Shown piece by piece: positions 49,857-61,660 of a DNA stretch of 64,000 nucleotides (its first letter is position 1; each line of letters opens with the position of its first letter). The stretch comes from Archegozetes longisetosus (taxonomy: Eukaryota > Arthropoda > Arachnida > Sarcoptiformes > Trhypochthoniidae). Made by a program: the position numbers and the translations under genes. The notes beneath the pieces were generated by a model, which was given only the letters and a program-made list of their open reading frames with translations, ran no database searches and was not told where the DNA came from. The DNA is taken from assembly GCA_018873245.2 (NCBI GenBank), contig JAEMBT020000007.1, positions 4,957,129-5,021,128 on the forward strand. The letters run 5' to 3'.

Positions 49857-52800
49857 TTAAGAGTTTTCTATCTTGTCTCTAACAATCTCTGAAACTTTAG
49901 GCAGATGTGCTGTCAAGAAATCAGCTTCTTGACCAATGATTCTGTAAACATCGAAACGTCCGACGAAGTCCTGATAGAAAATAGAAAAGTTCAAAATGAT
50001 TAGTATCCAGAAAATGCATTTTCGCCTAAGCTCTAATATTTCTCAATTGATTAAACCTTTGAAATTTTTATGCTAGACGTAAGTTTGGAAAGCATATTGA
50101 GCTGAAAATATGGTGGAAAAAGGTGTTATAAAAATACAAACCTCTCTTCTGGTTCCATAACTAGAAAGCACCCGTTCTTGAAGTGCTTGGAAGTCTTCTT
50201 CCCTTTTCAGCAACTTAATAAGAGCAAAATCAGTTGTCACTTGTTTCAACTTCCTCTTAACAACTCTAGAAGCGTGTGCCTGAGGAATGGATCTCATTTT
50301 GTCCATGTTCTTCTTTTTGTACTTGATAACCATGTCTGCTCTCTCGAAAGATCCTCTAATAATATCGTCAACATCTTTACCGATAAGATGTTTGCCACCG
50401 TAGTGTCTCATCAATTCGATCAATTTGGTGACTCGAGCCTGTTCTCCCTTGATTTCCATAACGTCCTTAGTGATTTGAGTGATAATTCTGTCCGGAATAT
50501 AAGCCCGAAGGTATGAGAAAACTATTTCGAATCTTTCGTCAACATTCCAGTCGTCCCTAATATCCGATGAATCGAAAGGATCTAATATAACGAGTGTGTT
50601 CATTGGCACTTTCTTGCGACACATATGAATACCGATAACGGCACCGAAAGAGTGGCCCAAAATATCGTAGTTACCCTCGGGTGACAATTGTTTTAGCTTG
50701 TCTTTATAATACATTGCGACCTTCTTGATGTCCTTCAATTCTTGCATCGTTCTCATCCAATTCAGAGCAATAACTGGACGATTGATTTCTTTTGCGAGTG
50801 TCCTAAGTGATTCGAAAATACCTTCGATTGGTGGCAAGAAGAATACCGGTTTGCCTAAAATTTTAAAAATTAACAAAATTTTTAATAAATTTCGACCAGA
50901 TTGCTTGTGTTAAGTATTTCTGGCTTGAATTTTGAGAACAAAAGTAGATATCAAGTTAGAACAGATTTAAGAATGGCATTGATGAAAGCGAAACAATCGA
51001 TTCAATCAAAAGAATCGAAATCGTGAAAAGTTGAGAATAAGTAATGAGAAATCAAAGAATAAGAGTAAAATGAAAGTAAGTATGAGAAGAAATGACATAA
51101 GATGATAAATTACCAGTCTTGACATCATTGAGCATGGTAGTTTGTTCAGTAGGCATATCGAACTTGATCTGCGAAAGATTAGCTCGAGCTTTCTTAATAT
51201 CTGCCGCATATTGTTTCAAGCTTTCTTTCTTGCCATCTCTGAACTCTTTAAGTTCTCCGACTGTGATCTTCTTGATGTCAGATAAGGCTAATGAGATGTC
51301 GTAATCTCTTTCCAAACGCTGTTGGATTTCGACGGCAGCCATACTGTCCAAACCGACATCTCCTAATGTTTCGTCATTTGGACGTTTATCAATACCTAAA
51401 TGATTGCACAATTGTTGAAGCACTTCGTCTTCAGAGGCACTGGCACTGTGTTCAAGATCTGCCTTAACAGTTGAAGACAATACTGGGTGTGTTGTTTGCA
51501 TGAATCTGTCCAATACGTCAAGACATGATGAAATACGTTGCAATAAGATACCAGAGAACAGTTTCATCATATCTGCCTTCTCTTCAGTGGCCAAAAGTTG
51601 TTCGGCAACAATACCGACATCGCCAATTGGTCCCCATTGAACGGCTAGACCAGGAAGTCCTATAATCATCGAAGTAAATATTGAAAATAAGACCTGAATT
51701 TCAGACTTCGAATCGATCGATACTAACCGTCAGCTCTTCTAAGTTCGCAAATGCGTTCCATGCCAGAGTTAGCATAACCATAGTTGGTTTGACCTGCGTT
51801 TCCGCGACCGGAGGTCAATGAGGAGAAAGCGACGAAGTAATCCAATTTGGGACATTTGGCTCGAGTCACTTTGTCTAAATTGATCAAACCTTCCAATTTA
51901 GGTTGACAACATTCTTTGAAGCTATCAACGGTCTGGTTCTCAATGAAAGCGTCGTGAAGAACAAGAGCCAAGTTGAAGACACCACCAACGGGTCCCTTTG
52001 AATTGGCCTCATCTATCAGTTTGTTTGCGCCTTCGAGAGTAGTTATGTTGTTAGTAGAAACTATTAAATCAATTTTGTAGTCTTCGATCAATTTTCCGAA
52101 CTCCTTGAATCTCTTGAGATATAATTTTTGGTAAGGATTCTTTACGCCAGTTCTTGAAGTGAGTACTAGACGTTTGGCGCCTCTCAATACTGACCAATAG
52201 GCCAACTCCAGACCGAAACCTCCCAAACCTCCAATAATGACGTAAGTCTATTCGCAAAAACGTTTGTATCAGTATTCTGTCAAATTATCCAAACTTATAA
52301 TCACTTGACATACCTTTGATGGATGGAACCAAGTTCTTGTGGTTGCTTTCACAACGAGTGGTTTAGGATTGACCACAATCTTCTCTTTTTCTTCATCTCT
52401 TATTTTGATCAATACTTTTCCGACGTGTTTGCCGGTTGTCATGTATCTGAAGGCTTGTTCGGCTTGTTTGGTGCCGTAAACGGTTCTCTCAATTGGTTGG
52501 ACCACACCTTTCTTGATGCCATCGTTCAAAAGTCTAGTCATTTCCTTCATGAATGATTGTAATTTCTTTGATTGTGGTCCTTCTCTGAAGATGCAATCCA
52601 AGCCAACGCCGTGGAAGGAAATGTTGTTTAAGAAAGCGAAAAGGCCTAAGTTTTTGTTCATTTGCATATCATATTTGCCGATTTCGAGGAATCTTCCGTT
52701 TGGTGCCAAACAACGGAGTGAAGCCTAAAAAAAGTTTTGTTTAAAATACTGCCTAAAAATATCCACCAAAATAATGTTACCTGTAATTTATCTTCAGTAA

Positions 52801-55800
52801 GAGAGTTGAGCACAACATCGACACCCTTTCCTTTGGAAACAGTCATGAATTGTCTCTCGAAAGTGACATCATGAGAGTTACCGATGTGATCGTCATCGAT
52901 ACCGAACTTCTTCTTGATAAAATCACGTTTCTCATCATTGCCGACTGTGACATATACTTCACAGCCCATGCTCTGGCAAATGAAGATGGCTGCCTGTCCG
53001 ACACCACCAGCACCGGAGTGGATAAGGACTGATTCGCCTTCCATCAAACCGCCTCTCATTATGAGAGCGTAATAAGCAGTTGTGTAAACGACAGGTACAG
53101 TCGCAGCGTCTTCCAATGACCATTCATCGGGAATATCCCAGAGATAGTCTTTGTAAGTCAGGAGAGTGGTGGCAATTCCCTTGAATGGAACCATTCCCAT
53201 AACACGTTTGCCGTTGTCGCTTCTGCGACCAGCAAACTCAAGACCGATAATACAGTCGAAGAGTGCTCCTTCGGGTCCGGGTTGGATCTTACCAGAGACT
53301 AAGACCACATCCTGTAATTAAGTGGTAATTGATTTTGATGTTGGAAAAAATGTAAGTTCTTACACATTAAAACTATTATCTGATTAATTACCTTAAAGTT
53401 AAGTGCCGAATAGTAGACATTGCAAAGAACTTCTTGTTCTTTCTTTTCATTCTCAGGGAGAGATGGGAAGTATTTGTGATGGGCATCGAACCATTTCAAA
53501 CTGGACATATCTCCTCTGGTGACAACATTGAGATAAGCGTGTTCTGTTTCAATGGTTTCTTGTTCTTCACTCATGTTAATGTGTCTACAAGCGCCCCACT
53601 TGCCGTCCTTGTAAACATTTTGTACTAAATCCAATTTCTTCAATTCACTGTATGGCTGCTTGGTAAAGTCAATGTCTTTCGGTAGTTTTCGGTCATAGTC
53701 GAAGATACATCTGATGTTATTACCACCTGGTTCTGCACGTAGACAATTGGCTAAACCGAGAATACCGTTGCAAGCAGTATCGTTTGCAACAAGCCATATA
53801 TTCTTAGGACTGTCTGCATCCTTATTGGCTAAGACTACTTCTTTAAGTGGTTCAACCCATTCTTCATATTTGCCATTTGGTATATTGATAACGAATGATT
53901 CGGGTAAATCAGTTCTCACTCTACGGAATGCTAAGATTGAAGTGGTCAATGAATCGGCCTTACGGCAGATCAATTTGAGGCCAACTTTATTGGCTGCTTC
54001 GATGAATCTATCGATCTCTTTAGATGCTAATAGATCTTCGGTCGGGTTTTGTTCCAAAAGTTCGCTAACTGTAATTTCTGGTGGAGTCATTTTGGTTCGG
54101 CTTGTCATGAACAGGAATCCGTTGAACTGAAAACATTTTTGCAATTTTATTAATAAAGGCGTTTCTGATAAAATCAGTATCTATTGATTGATGTTTACCT
54201 TAAGAGTTTCTGCCATGGCTGCGACCATATCTTCTAGTTTCCAGGTTTCAGCCACTTTGTTAGTCATTCTGTAAACTAATAGGTCGAGGGATTGAACGTC
54301 CTTAATAAATTGGTTAGTATTCAAGTCCCATTCAAGAGTTTTCAAGTTCAATGATTTAGTTTCATCTGGAATTGTTGATGGAGAAGGATTTGCGATCATG
54401 TAATCAACGTTGATTAGGCCAATGCAAGAGGCTTTAATTTTCTCAATCAATTCATTAGCCATTATGTTCTTCGATGGATTGACTTCCAATACCTGAACAG
54501 TTTGAATAAATTTATTATCTTTGATAAAAATCAACAAGATCACCCAAAATTACCTTCATTTGTGATTTATCGGTATTGTTCTCAAGAACTAAGTCAATCA
54601 ATGGACGAATGAGTCGTTCATTAGTAACAATTGTGTTGATCATATCACTGGACAAATTGTTTTCTTTTTTATCTATAATTTCTTTGATAGCTTGTTCCAA
54701 CTGAACTGGTTCTTTCTTATCGTCAATAACGTTAAGATTAGCATCAACCTTAAGGCCTACTAGTTCCTTAAGTAAATTCATTAGTCTGTGTTTTTCACCG
54801 GGAACGTCTGTGTATTTCTTGACCACAGCCTCGTCGGCCAGTTTGTAGCCATTGAGTGCAAGTTTACTAACTTTGCCACTGATTTGGGATAATTTCTCTG
54901 CCAGAGAACAGCAGACTTGAATGTATTCGACCAACTCTTCTTTGTAAGCAGGTTCGATAGCGTTGTCTTCCATGTTAGGAATGTATTCATATTTCTCAAG
55001 AGTAAGTCCTTGTTGTCCGGGTCTTCGTGGAACATTGACAGGAATGAAACCCTTGATCTCAAGACCTGACAAAAACTCAGACGATTAATAAGGCAAACTA
55101 GGACTCAGATTTGAATACAGACCTTTAGTGACAATTGATCTGAAGTTCAAGTCGAAAGAAACTGGAAGAATAGAAATTTTGCTTTCATCGACCTCTTGGG
55201 TGTCAAGACCAATATTAGTAATGCCCAATATTTCAGTCGCCATTTTTTCTTCTCCGTCTACCAGAGTTGCCTTAATTTGTTGTTTCATCAAAACGTCTGC
55301 TTCTTCTGCTTCTTCTGCTGTCAATTCAGGTTTGAATTCTCCGATCACTTCAGATGTAAACTCGTCTCGTGGAGCATCGCGAGCTTTCTTTTCTTGAGCT
55401 TTTTCACTGAAATAGAAGAACTCAGGCTTTTCTTCAGCTGATTCTTTCAATTCTTCTTCTTTTTGTTTTTTCGCTTGATCGATGGCTTGGAACAAAACGT
55501 TAGGATCACAACGGATCGACTGGAACCCAATCGGTATAAACAGCGCACGAATTGGTAGCGCAACCAAAGCCAAGTGCATGACTGAGTCCACGAAACTGAC
55601 CCAATGACCGGTCCATTTGGCCTTGCCTAGGTATTCATTTGAATATGAGTTCAGATCTTTCAAGTAATTTATATTAGATTGATCAGATCTGCTCACCTCT
55701 ACGTCCATCGCCTCTGGCTTCAACCAATCCTTGGAATTTTGGTCCGTAGTCATAACCACGGATTCTTAATTCCTTGTAGATATCTTTGTTGAACAATAGT

Positions 55801-58800
55801 TCGTGCATCTTCTCGTCATCATCTCCTTCGTCGAATTCACTTTGGTCAAGTTGGTCTTGCATTTCAAGTATTGGGTCTTCAGGAGTGGTCACTTTACCTG
55901 TGGCCGCAATGGTATTGCCTTCGGAAATAGTGAAATCTCCGGTTCCTTCCAAAACACGGATCGTGAACTTGACTTCACCTGTTTCTGAGAGAAGAGTTGG
56001 GCGGAAGAATCTAAAGGATATCCAGAAATAAGTGATGTAAGTATAAACCTTACGAGTGAAACCTCTTCTCTTCCATACCTGACATTCTCGAAGTGGACTG
56101 GAGTTTTCATCCACGGTTGGCCTTTCATTGCAGCCATACGTCTCCAGGCCATCAATAGATAACCGGTGGCTGGGAAAATAACTCTACCGTCGACGGCGTG
56201 ATCTTTCAAGAAATGCCAATCAGATTCCACCAGTGAGAATTTCATGACGAAATCTGAAGCAGTGGAGTAGTTGTGAAATTCAGGGAATTTTCTCACTTCA
56301 TAACTTCTTTCGTGATCCCATTTGATGAGAGAACTAATGGATTGAGTTCCTCTACAAGCAGGCCACTCAACCTTTGGATATAAGTTTTCAATAGCAGGAT
56401 TGACGCCGAGAGTGTAAAGTTTGCCGATAGCAGAAATGAGATAATTAAGATTATCGGATTCGGTTCTCTTCATCAAACCGGTATATGTCAAGGATGGGAA
56501 GCATCGCTTGAAGATAGATTCGAACAACGAATGCGGGGCCACTTCAATAACGTATGAGTTTTTGCCGACTTCTCGCATGCCTTCGTTGAAAAGTACAGGA
56601 CTGATCAAATTGTTGGTGAAATATTCGCCTAAATTTGATGAAATAATCAAATTTAATAAAATCCGTTTGAATCATCTCTCATTAATCTTTATAAACCTGA
56701 AGCGTATTGAGCTTTCTTATCGCCCCACTGTTCACGTAGGAATGAAGTTGAAACCCATTTTTCGCTTCGCATTTTCGGCTCTGGAATCACTTTGTTCAGA
56801 GCTTCGAGCAATTGCGGTGCAACGATGTTCATGAATGGACTGTGATATGGATAATCACCGCCAGCGACTTCTCGGGCAAAGATGTTCTCAGATTTGAGTT
56901 TTTCAACGAATTTGGCCATATTATCATAGAGTCCAGAAATGGTAACGGAATCTGTGCCGTTGTGACAGGCAGCAACAATACCCTCGGGACAACGCTTCTT
57001 AGTCTCTTCCCATGTAAGACCAACAGCGGCTAACATACCTTTGATTGAAAACCATTATTAGTTTCGTAGCTTGATATTTCAGTTTTATTTCCACTCTTTT
57101 TGAAATCAATACAGTAATACTTCGATATAGCGAATCATTGAGAACTGATGATTCACATTGACTATAACGAAGTTTCACTGTAAAGAAGTCAGTACTAGAT
57201 GCAAGAAATGTATCTGGTTTGAACTCTACTGTTTTCTATATCGATGATTCACTATAAAGAAGTTGACTATATCAAGGTATTATTGTACTTAATCGGGCAT
57301 TTCATTGAAAACCTGTCTAACTTAAGCATGTAGTTAAGTGGATTTTACAAACGAATAAAAATTAAGCCACGTATTTGAATGGGATTTCAATGTTTTTTGA
57401 AAAGCGCATAAGTGCAGGTCAAAGAGTGGTTTTACTGTAGTTACAACTAATGGATACCTCTTGGAAGTTTGGCAGTTTCCACAATTTTTCCTCTCCAATA
57501 AGCAGTCAAAACTGCTTGTTCTAGGGTAAGACATCCATCGGCATAAGCGCAGGCCACTTCACCGAATGAATGACCGATAATTCCGTCAACTTCGATGTCG
57601 AGTAAGCAGAAAGTGTCGTAGAGCGCCAATTGCATGGAGGTTATGGCAACAAAAGCATTGGTTGGACTCTTCTTCAAAGCCATTTCATCATCACTTAGCA
57701 ATAAGTGCATGAGATCAATGTCGTATGGTTTCAAGACCTCAGCAGCTCTCTTAAGAGAGTCCGCGAATGGCTTCAATGGCATCAGAGTTTTGGCCATTCC
57801 TGTCCATTGACTGCCCATTCCTGAGAATACGAGCCAAACAGAGCTAGGTCTATTGGAATTGGAAATATGTCGTTGATATTCGTATTGAACAGAACCATCT
57901 TGGGCCTTCTCTTCCTTTTCTTTGATAATCATATAACCTCTGTACGGGAAGTTAGTTGATCCCTTAATTACCAATGTCTTCATGGAATCATTCAGTAGAG
58001 CCAAGAAATCTCTGTGTGCTTTTCTTGGGTTGTTTTCGATAAAGTCAAAAATGTGCTTAACTGCCGCTTCAGTTCTTCCGCTCACGTTCACAAGACGTGG
58101 GATCGGGTCAGCAATTTTGTAGGTCTCTTCAGTCGCTTCTTTGTCATTGGATTTGAGCAAAGCGTGAGCATTGACTCCTCCGACACCGAATGAATTGACA
58201 CCAACGATACCGTTTTCGAATGGAGTGTTTTTCATGACAGGAATCAATGTCTTATTGACGACGCATTCGATCTCGGGTTTGGGTTCCTCGAAGTGAAGAT
58301 TAGCGGGAATGCATTTGTTCTCAAAGGCAACGATGACTTTGGCTACTGAGCAAAGTCCAGATGAACCTTCAGAGTGACCCAAATTACTCTTGACGGCACC
58401 CAATAGTAAAGGTTCCTATAATTTAAAGTTAGTATAAGTTTTCTTATTTCTAAACAATTCATATCTTAATGCATGCCTTTCTATCGTGACAATAGGCATC
58501 GGCAATAGCCTTAGCTTCTTGTGGATCACCGACGTTGGTACCAGTTCCGTGAGATTCGAAGAACTTGATGTCATTGGGATCGACACCAGCTTCATGGTAG
58601 GTTTCAATCATAAGATCTCTTTGACGGAGCCAGAAGGGGGAGAAGAGACCAATAGCCTTGAAACCATCAGTATTGGTCTTGGCGTGCAACAAAGTTGCAT
58701 AGATTCTCTTGGCTTCACTCTTCTTCTGCAAAAACAAGGCGCCCACAGTTTCTGATCGGACGAATCCGTCGGCTCTCTTATCCCATACTTTGCATTTGCC

Positions 58801-61192
58801 ATCAGAAGCCAAAAGACCGATGGATTGGTAGATGCCGTTGGAGAAGGGGGCCTGAGTTAAGTTTCCGGTACAGACTATGGCACTGTCACAATTTCCGGTA
58901 CGAATGTCTTGCAAGGCATTGGTTAAGGCAACCATGGATGCAGAGCAGGCCGTGTCGATCAAAGTACTGGGTCCGTGAAAATCGAATAAGAAAGATACTC
59001 TGTTGGCGTACAAAGCTTTCGAGCTTCCGTATACCCAAAGAGCAGCTTCTTTTCTTCGGCAATCGTTGAAATCGTCTTGAGGTATGCCATCGGCACATGC
59101 TGTACAAAAGATCACAATAATGTCAATTTTACCAATGTTTAAGTTATGGATAACACTCGAGGGATACTAATGGACTGATATTTAGACTAAATGTCTGTGA
59201 TTGAGAACGAGACTAACAAGTTAAGGTTTAAGCGAGTAATTAGATCGGTTTTCATGATAACCTTTAGCTGGGAATGTGGGCATTCAGACATGACTTCTTT
59301 CTAAGTCAGAATTAATTGGAAAATCGCTATAAGGAATATGGCTAGAAATTCGTGTAAAGAACTTTAATTTTTAGTCATTTATCAGGGTCGAGAAATCTCA
59401 TCAAAAGTTCCCTAAAGAATAAATTTATATCAATTGGGCAAATCAATGTTTCAGAACAAATTTATGAAATTAGAGCTAATGTTGAATTTTTTCCTTAAAT
59501 TACAGGGACTTTAAACAGGGCTAATATTGTTTAGCATTATGACACATTAAAACGACATTTTGAATAATAGCAATTTCTATCTTAATATCTATCCAAAAAT
59601 ACTTTTATTTGTTTTGCTAAAGCTTCAATAGCTATATTAAACATACTTTCGTTCTATCTGTTTCTCAAAACTAATTATTTTTAACTGAAAAAATTTGTTG
59701 TTTACAAAACTGGATGACTTATTGTTAGCGAGATTTGAAAATAATATTTAATTGATCTGTTGTGAATCTAAATGTTGAAAAGTGGGATTTTCAGAACTCT
59801 AGGGCATTAGGGAATGCCGCAAGAAAGTGGATTCTCAAGATTTCAAATGATCTGGCTATTAAAGTTGCATAATTCATAAGATGCAAGGTTCAAATTTTAC
59901 CCTTCTGTTTATCATAAAACTATGGGATTACCACAAACTTGAAAGATTACTATCGAAATTTCAAATAAATCCAACGAATTTACAACTAAAAAAATACACG
60001 AAACCTCAAGCTAAAACTGACGGCAAACATAATCTTCTTAGCGAATAAATATTTGCTAATTAAAGTTGTTTTACAATATGAGCATCTGACATTTTAGAGA
60101 AAAGAAAATCTTAACCTAAGACTTAAGTGAATAATTCGGAATGAATCTATGGAGAACAGTTTATTTATGGCAAGTTTGAAAGTGGTTTGAAATACTGAAA
60201 GCAATCTGAGATACTGAAGGCAATCTGAGATAATGAGAGCAGTCCGATGTACCGAAAGCAGTCTGTTCGAATTACATGTACTCCTTGTGTAATTAATATT
60301 CCAAGGTATGTCTATGATCTGCCTCTTTCTATGCTCTTTCGCTAACTCTCATAAAACCCTAAAGCAACAATTTTACATAAGCGAAAGCATTTCAAACATC
60401 ATAATGAGGTTAATCTTTCCTACATTTTATTCAGCATTTGACTTATTTTATGGAATCTCATCTAGTATGAAATTATCAAAAATTAATTGACACACTATTT
60501 GCCTGACTCTGAATATCAGAAAAACAAAATCTTTGCACTTACCCACTGTATTGATTCCACAATAAACTCCAGTTCTAGTTCCTCTAAGAGTCTGGGGACA
60601 GACTCCAGCATCACAAATAGCTTCGTAAGTTGTTTCGAGCATAATACGAGCCTGTGGGTCCATAGCATCAGCCAGAAGAGTAAGAGTACTGAAGTACGAT
60701 GAATCAAACTTATCGATCTCCTTCAGTTTACCAGTACGTGCACCCAAACCATCGTTAAGACCTAATCAAATTGTTGTAGAGACACATTTGAAATTGTTGT
60801 AGAATCAATTTGAAGCTTTGGTAGAAATGCATTTGAAATTATTGTAAAAATGGTTTGAATTTTCATAAAAATACATTTGAAATTTGCATTCAATTCTCAA
60901 TAGACTGGTTTCAAAAAACTTTAATCAACTTTTGGAAAACTTTGCTAAACTTACCAACTGGCCAACGACGATCATCAGCAGTAACCATATCCACATTTTT
61001 GAACAAATTATCTGCATATTCATCCATGTTGTCTGATTCAGGGAATCGACCAGCGATACCACTTATAACAATATCTTCGGTCACCTCGAATCTGGGCATT
61101 GGCTTTGGTTCAGGTCGAGGATAGCTGACCTGAGTGTCCATACCAGAGCCTCCTTCAGCAGGTGCTAATTGAGTTGTTACTTCAGTAGACAT
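49857..61192 (-). CDS. FASN: Fatty acid synthase, animal type I (complete, 17 exons)
   Basis: Exons (minus): 61192-60955, 60761-60543, 59099-58477, 58415-57458, 57038-56697, 56628-56079, 56010-55697, 55626-55123, 55065-54554, 54492-54199, 54126-53392, 53311-52781, 52724-52314, 52247-51728, 51659-51114, 50854-50142, 49970-49857. The sum is 8124 nt, 2707 aa plus stop, every junction in phase. This cytosolic enzyme makes palmitate from acetyl- and malonyl-CoA. Domains: KS with DTACSAS (Cys about 204), ESHGTG and SNLGHSE; malonyl/acetyl transferase GHSFGEVACAYADG (Ser about 643) with YHSPFM; dehydratase HAVDGRVIFP (His about 937) and DSVMH; enoyl reductase HSGAGGVGQA (about 1861); ketoreductase GGLGGFG (about 2083) and NYGYAN; carrier protein GLDSM (Ser about 2356); thioesterase GHSFG (Ser about 2501). 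The protein is about 200 aa longer than vertebrate FAS, mostly by acidic/Lys-rich segments after the dehydratase. Intron 3 starts with GC; the thioesterase His position holds Glu (see findings). Confidence 0.97.
55280..55480 (-). other. Lys/Glu-rich insert in FAS exon 8
   Basis: About 65 residues (near 1130-1197 of FAS) with runs such as KKQKEEELKE, EKAQEKKARD and AEEAEEAD, placed just after the second dehydratase motif. Low complexity, predicted charged coil; not part of the vertebrate FAS plan as I know it. Confidence 0.6.
57112..57285. mobile_element. pogo-like MITE inside FAS intron 4
   Basis: 174 bp with TA on both sides (57110-57111, 57286-57287). It starts CAGTAATACTTCGATATAGC and ends actatatcaaggtattattg. 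The best-preserved copy of the family seen here. The host intron (57039-57457, 419 bp) is much longer than most FAS introns (56-80 bp) because of it. Confidence 0.88.
58416..58476 (-). other. GC-AG intron in FAS (intron 3)
   Basis: The exon ends CACGATAGAAAG and the intron begins GCATGC, ending ttatag before GAACCTTTACTA. Joining gives RKEPLL, the conserved FAS sequence, in frame. No GT is available nearby that keeps this sequence. Confidence 0.75.
60191..60265. repeat. About 19-bp tandem repeat in FAS intron 2
   Basis: Four diverging copies of gatactgaaagcaatctga (aatactgaaagcaatctgag, atactgaaggcaatctgag, ataatgagagcagtccgatg, taccgaaagcagtctg). It lies in the 1.4-kb intron 59100-60542, the longest of the gene. 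Confidence 0.7.
60771..60890. repeat. Degenerate tandem repeat in FAS intron 1
   Basis: About four diverged copies of a roughly 27-bp unit containing catttgaaattgttgtagaa, between the branch-site region and the donor of FAS intron 1. Confidence 0.6.
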
Positions 61193-61660
61193 TTTGGTTC
61201 AAATTGATGACAATAACAAAAGTTTGATTGAGAAAACTAAAATTTATCGAATATTAGAAAACTAAATCTTATCGAATATCAGAACTTATTCATACAAACT
61301 AAAAACGTTATTAAAACACAAGTGAAGTAAAAGTTAAGCTAAAAATGAAGTCTCACAAATACTCTGTATATACTCTGTAAAAAGTAAAAACATGAAAGAA
61401 AGTACTCTGTATATAATATAACTAAGTAGTAAATGATAAGGCACTCTGTAAAAATTGATAAATCAAGACTAAAGTTGATGTTACTTTCTCGAAGTTGAGA
61501 GAGAAAGTGATGCTGATTGTTAGATAACTGGCGTTTTTCACCTCTCACTTATTTCGACACAGTTCGCGGAAAAGCATCTAAAATCCAGTTGTACTTGAAA
61601 CAAGTGATGGTTAGTGGCACCACCATTAGTGCCACCTTGATTTGATCGCAAGCCCCAATA
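61193..61660 (-). promoter_or_regulatory. FAS 5' UTR / promoter region
   Basis: It lies directly upstream of the FAS ATG. It holds four ACTCTGTA motifs (61361, 61372, 61404, 61443), a GA/CT-rich patch (61490-61510), and an inverted repeat GTGGCAC...GTGCCAC at 61614-61635. The transcription start cannot be fixed from sequence alone. Confidence 0.35.

Noticed and set aside
52323..59107. Plus-strand ORFs across the FAS exons
   Set aside because: All are antisense shadows of FAS exons, whose minus-strand joins give a continuous, in-phase 8124-nt CDS.
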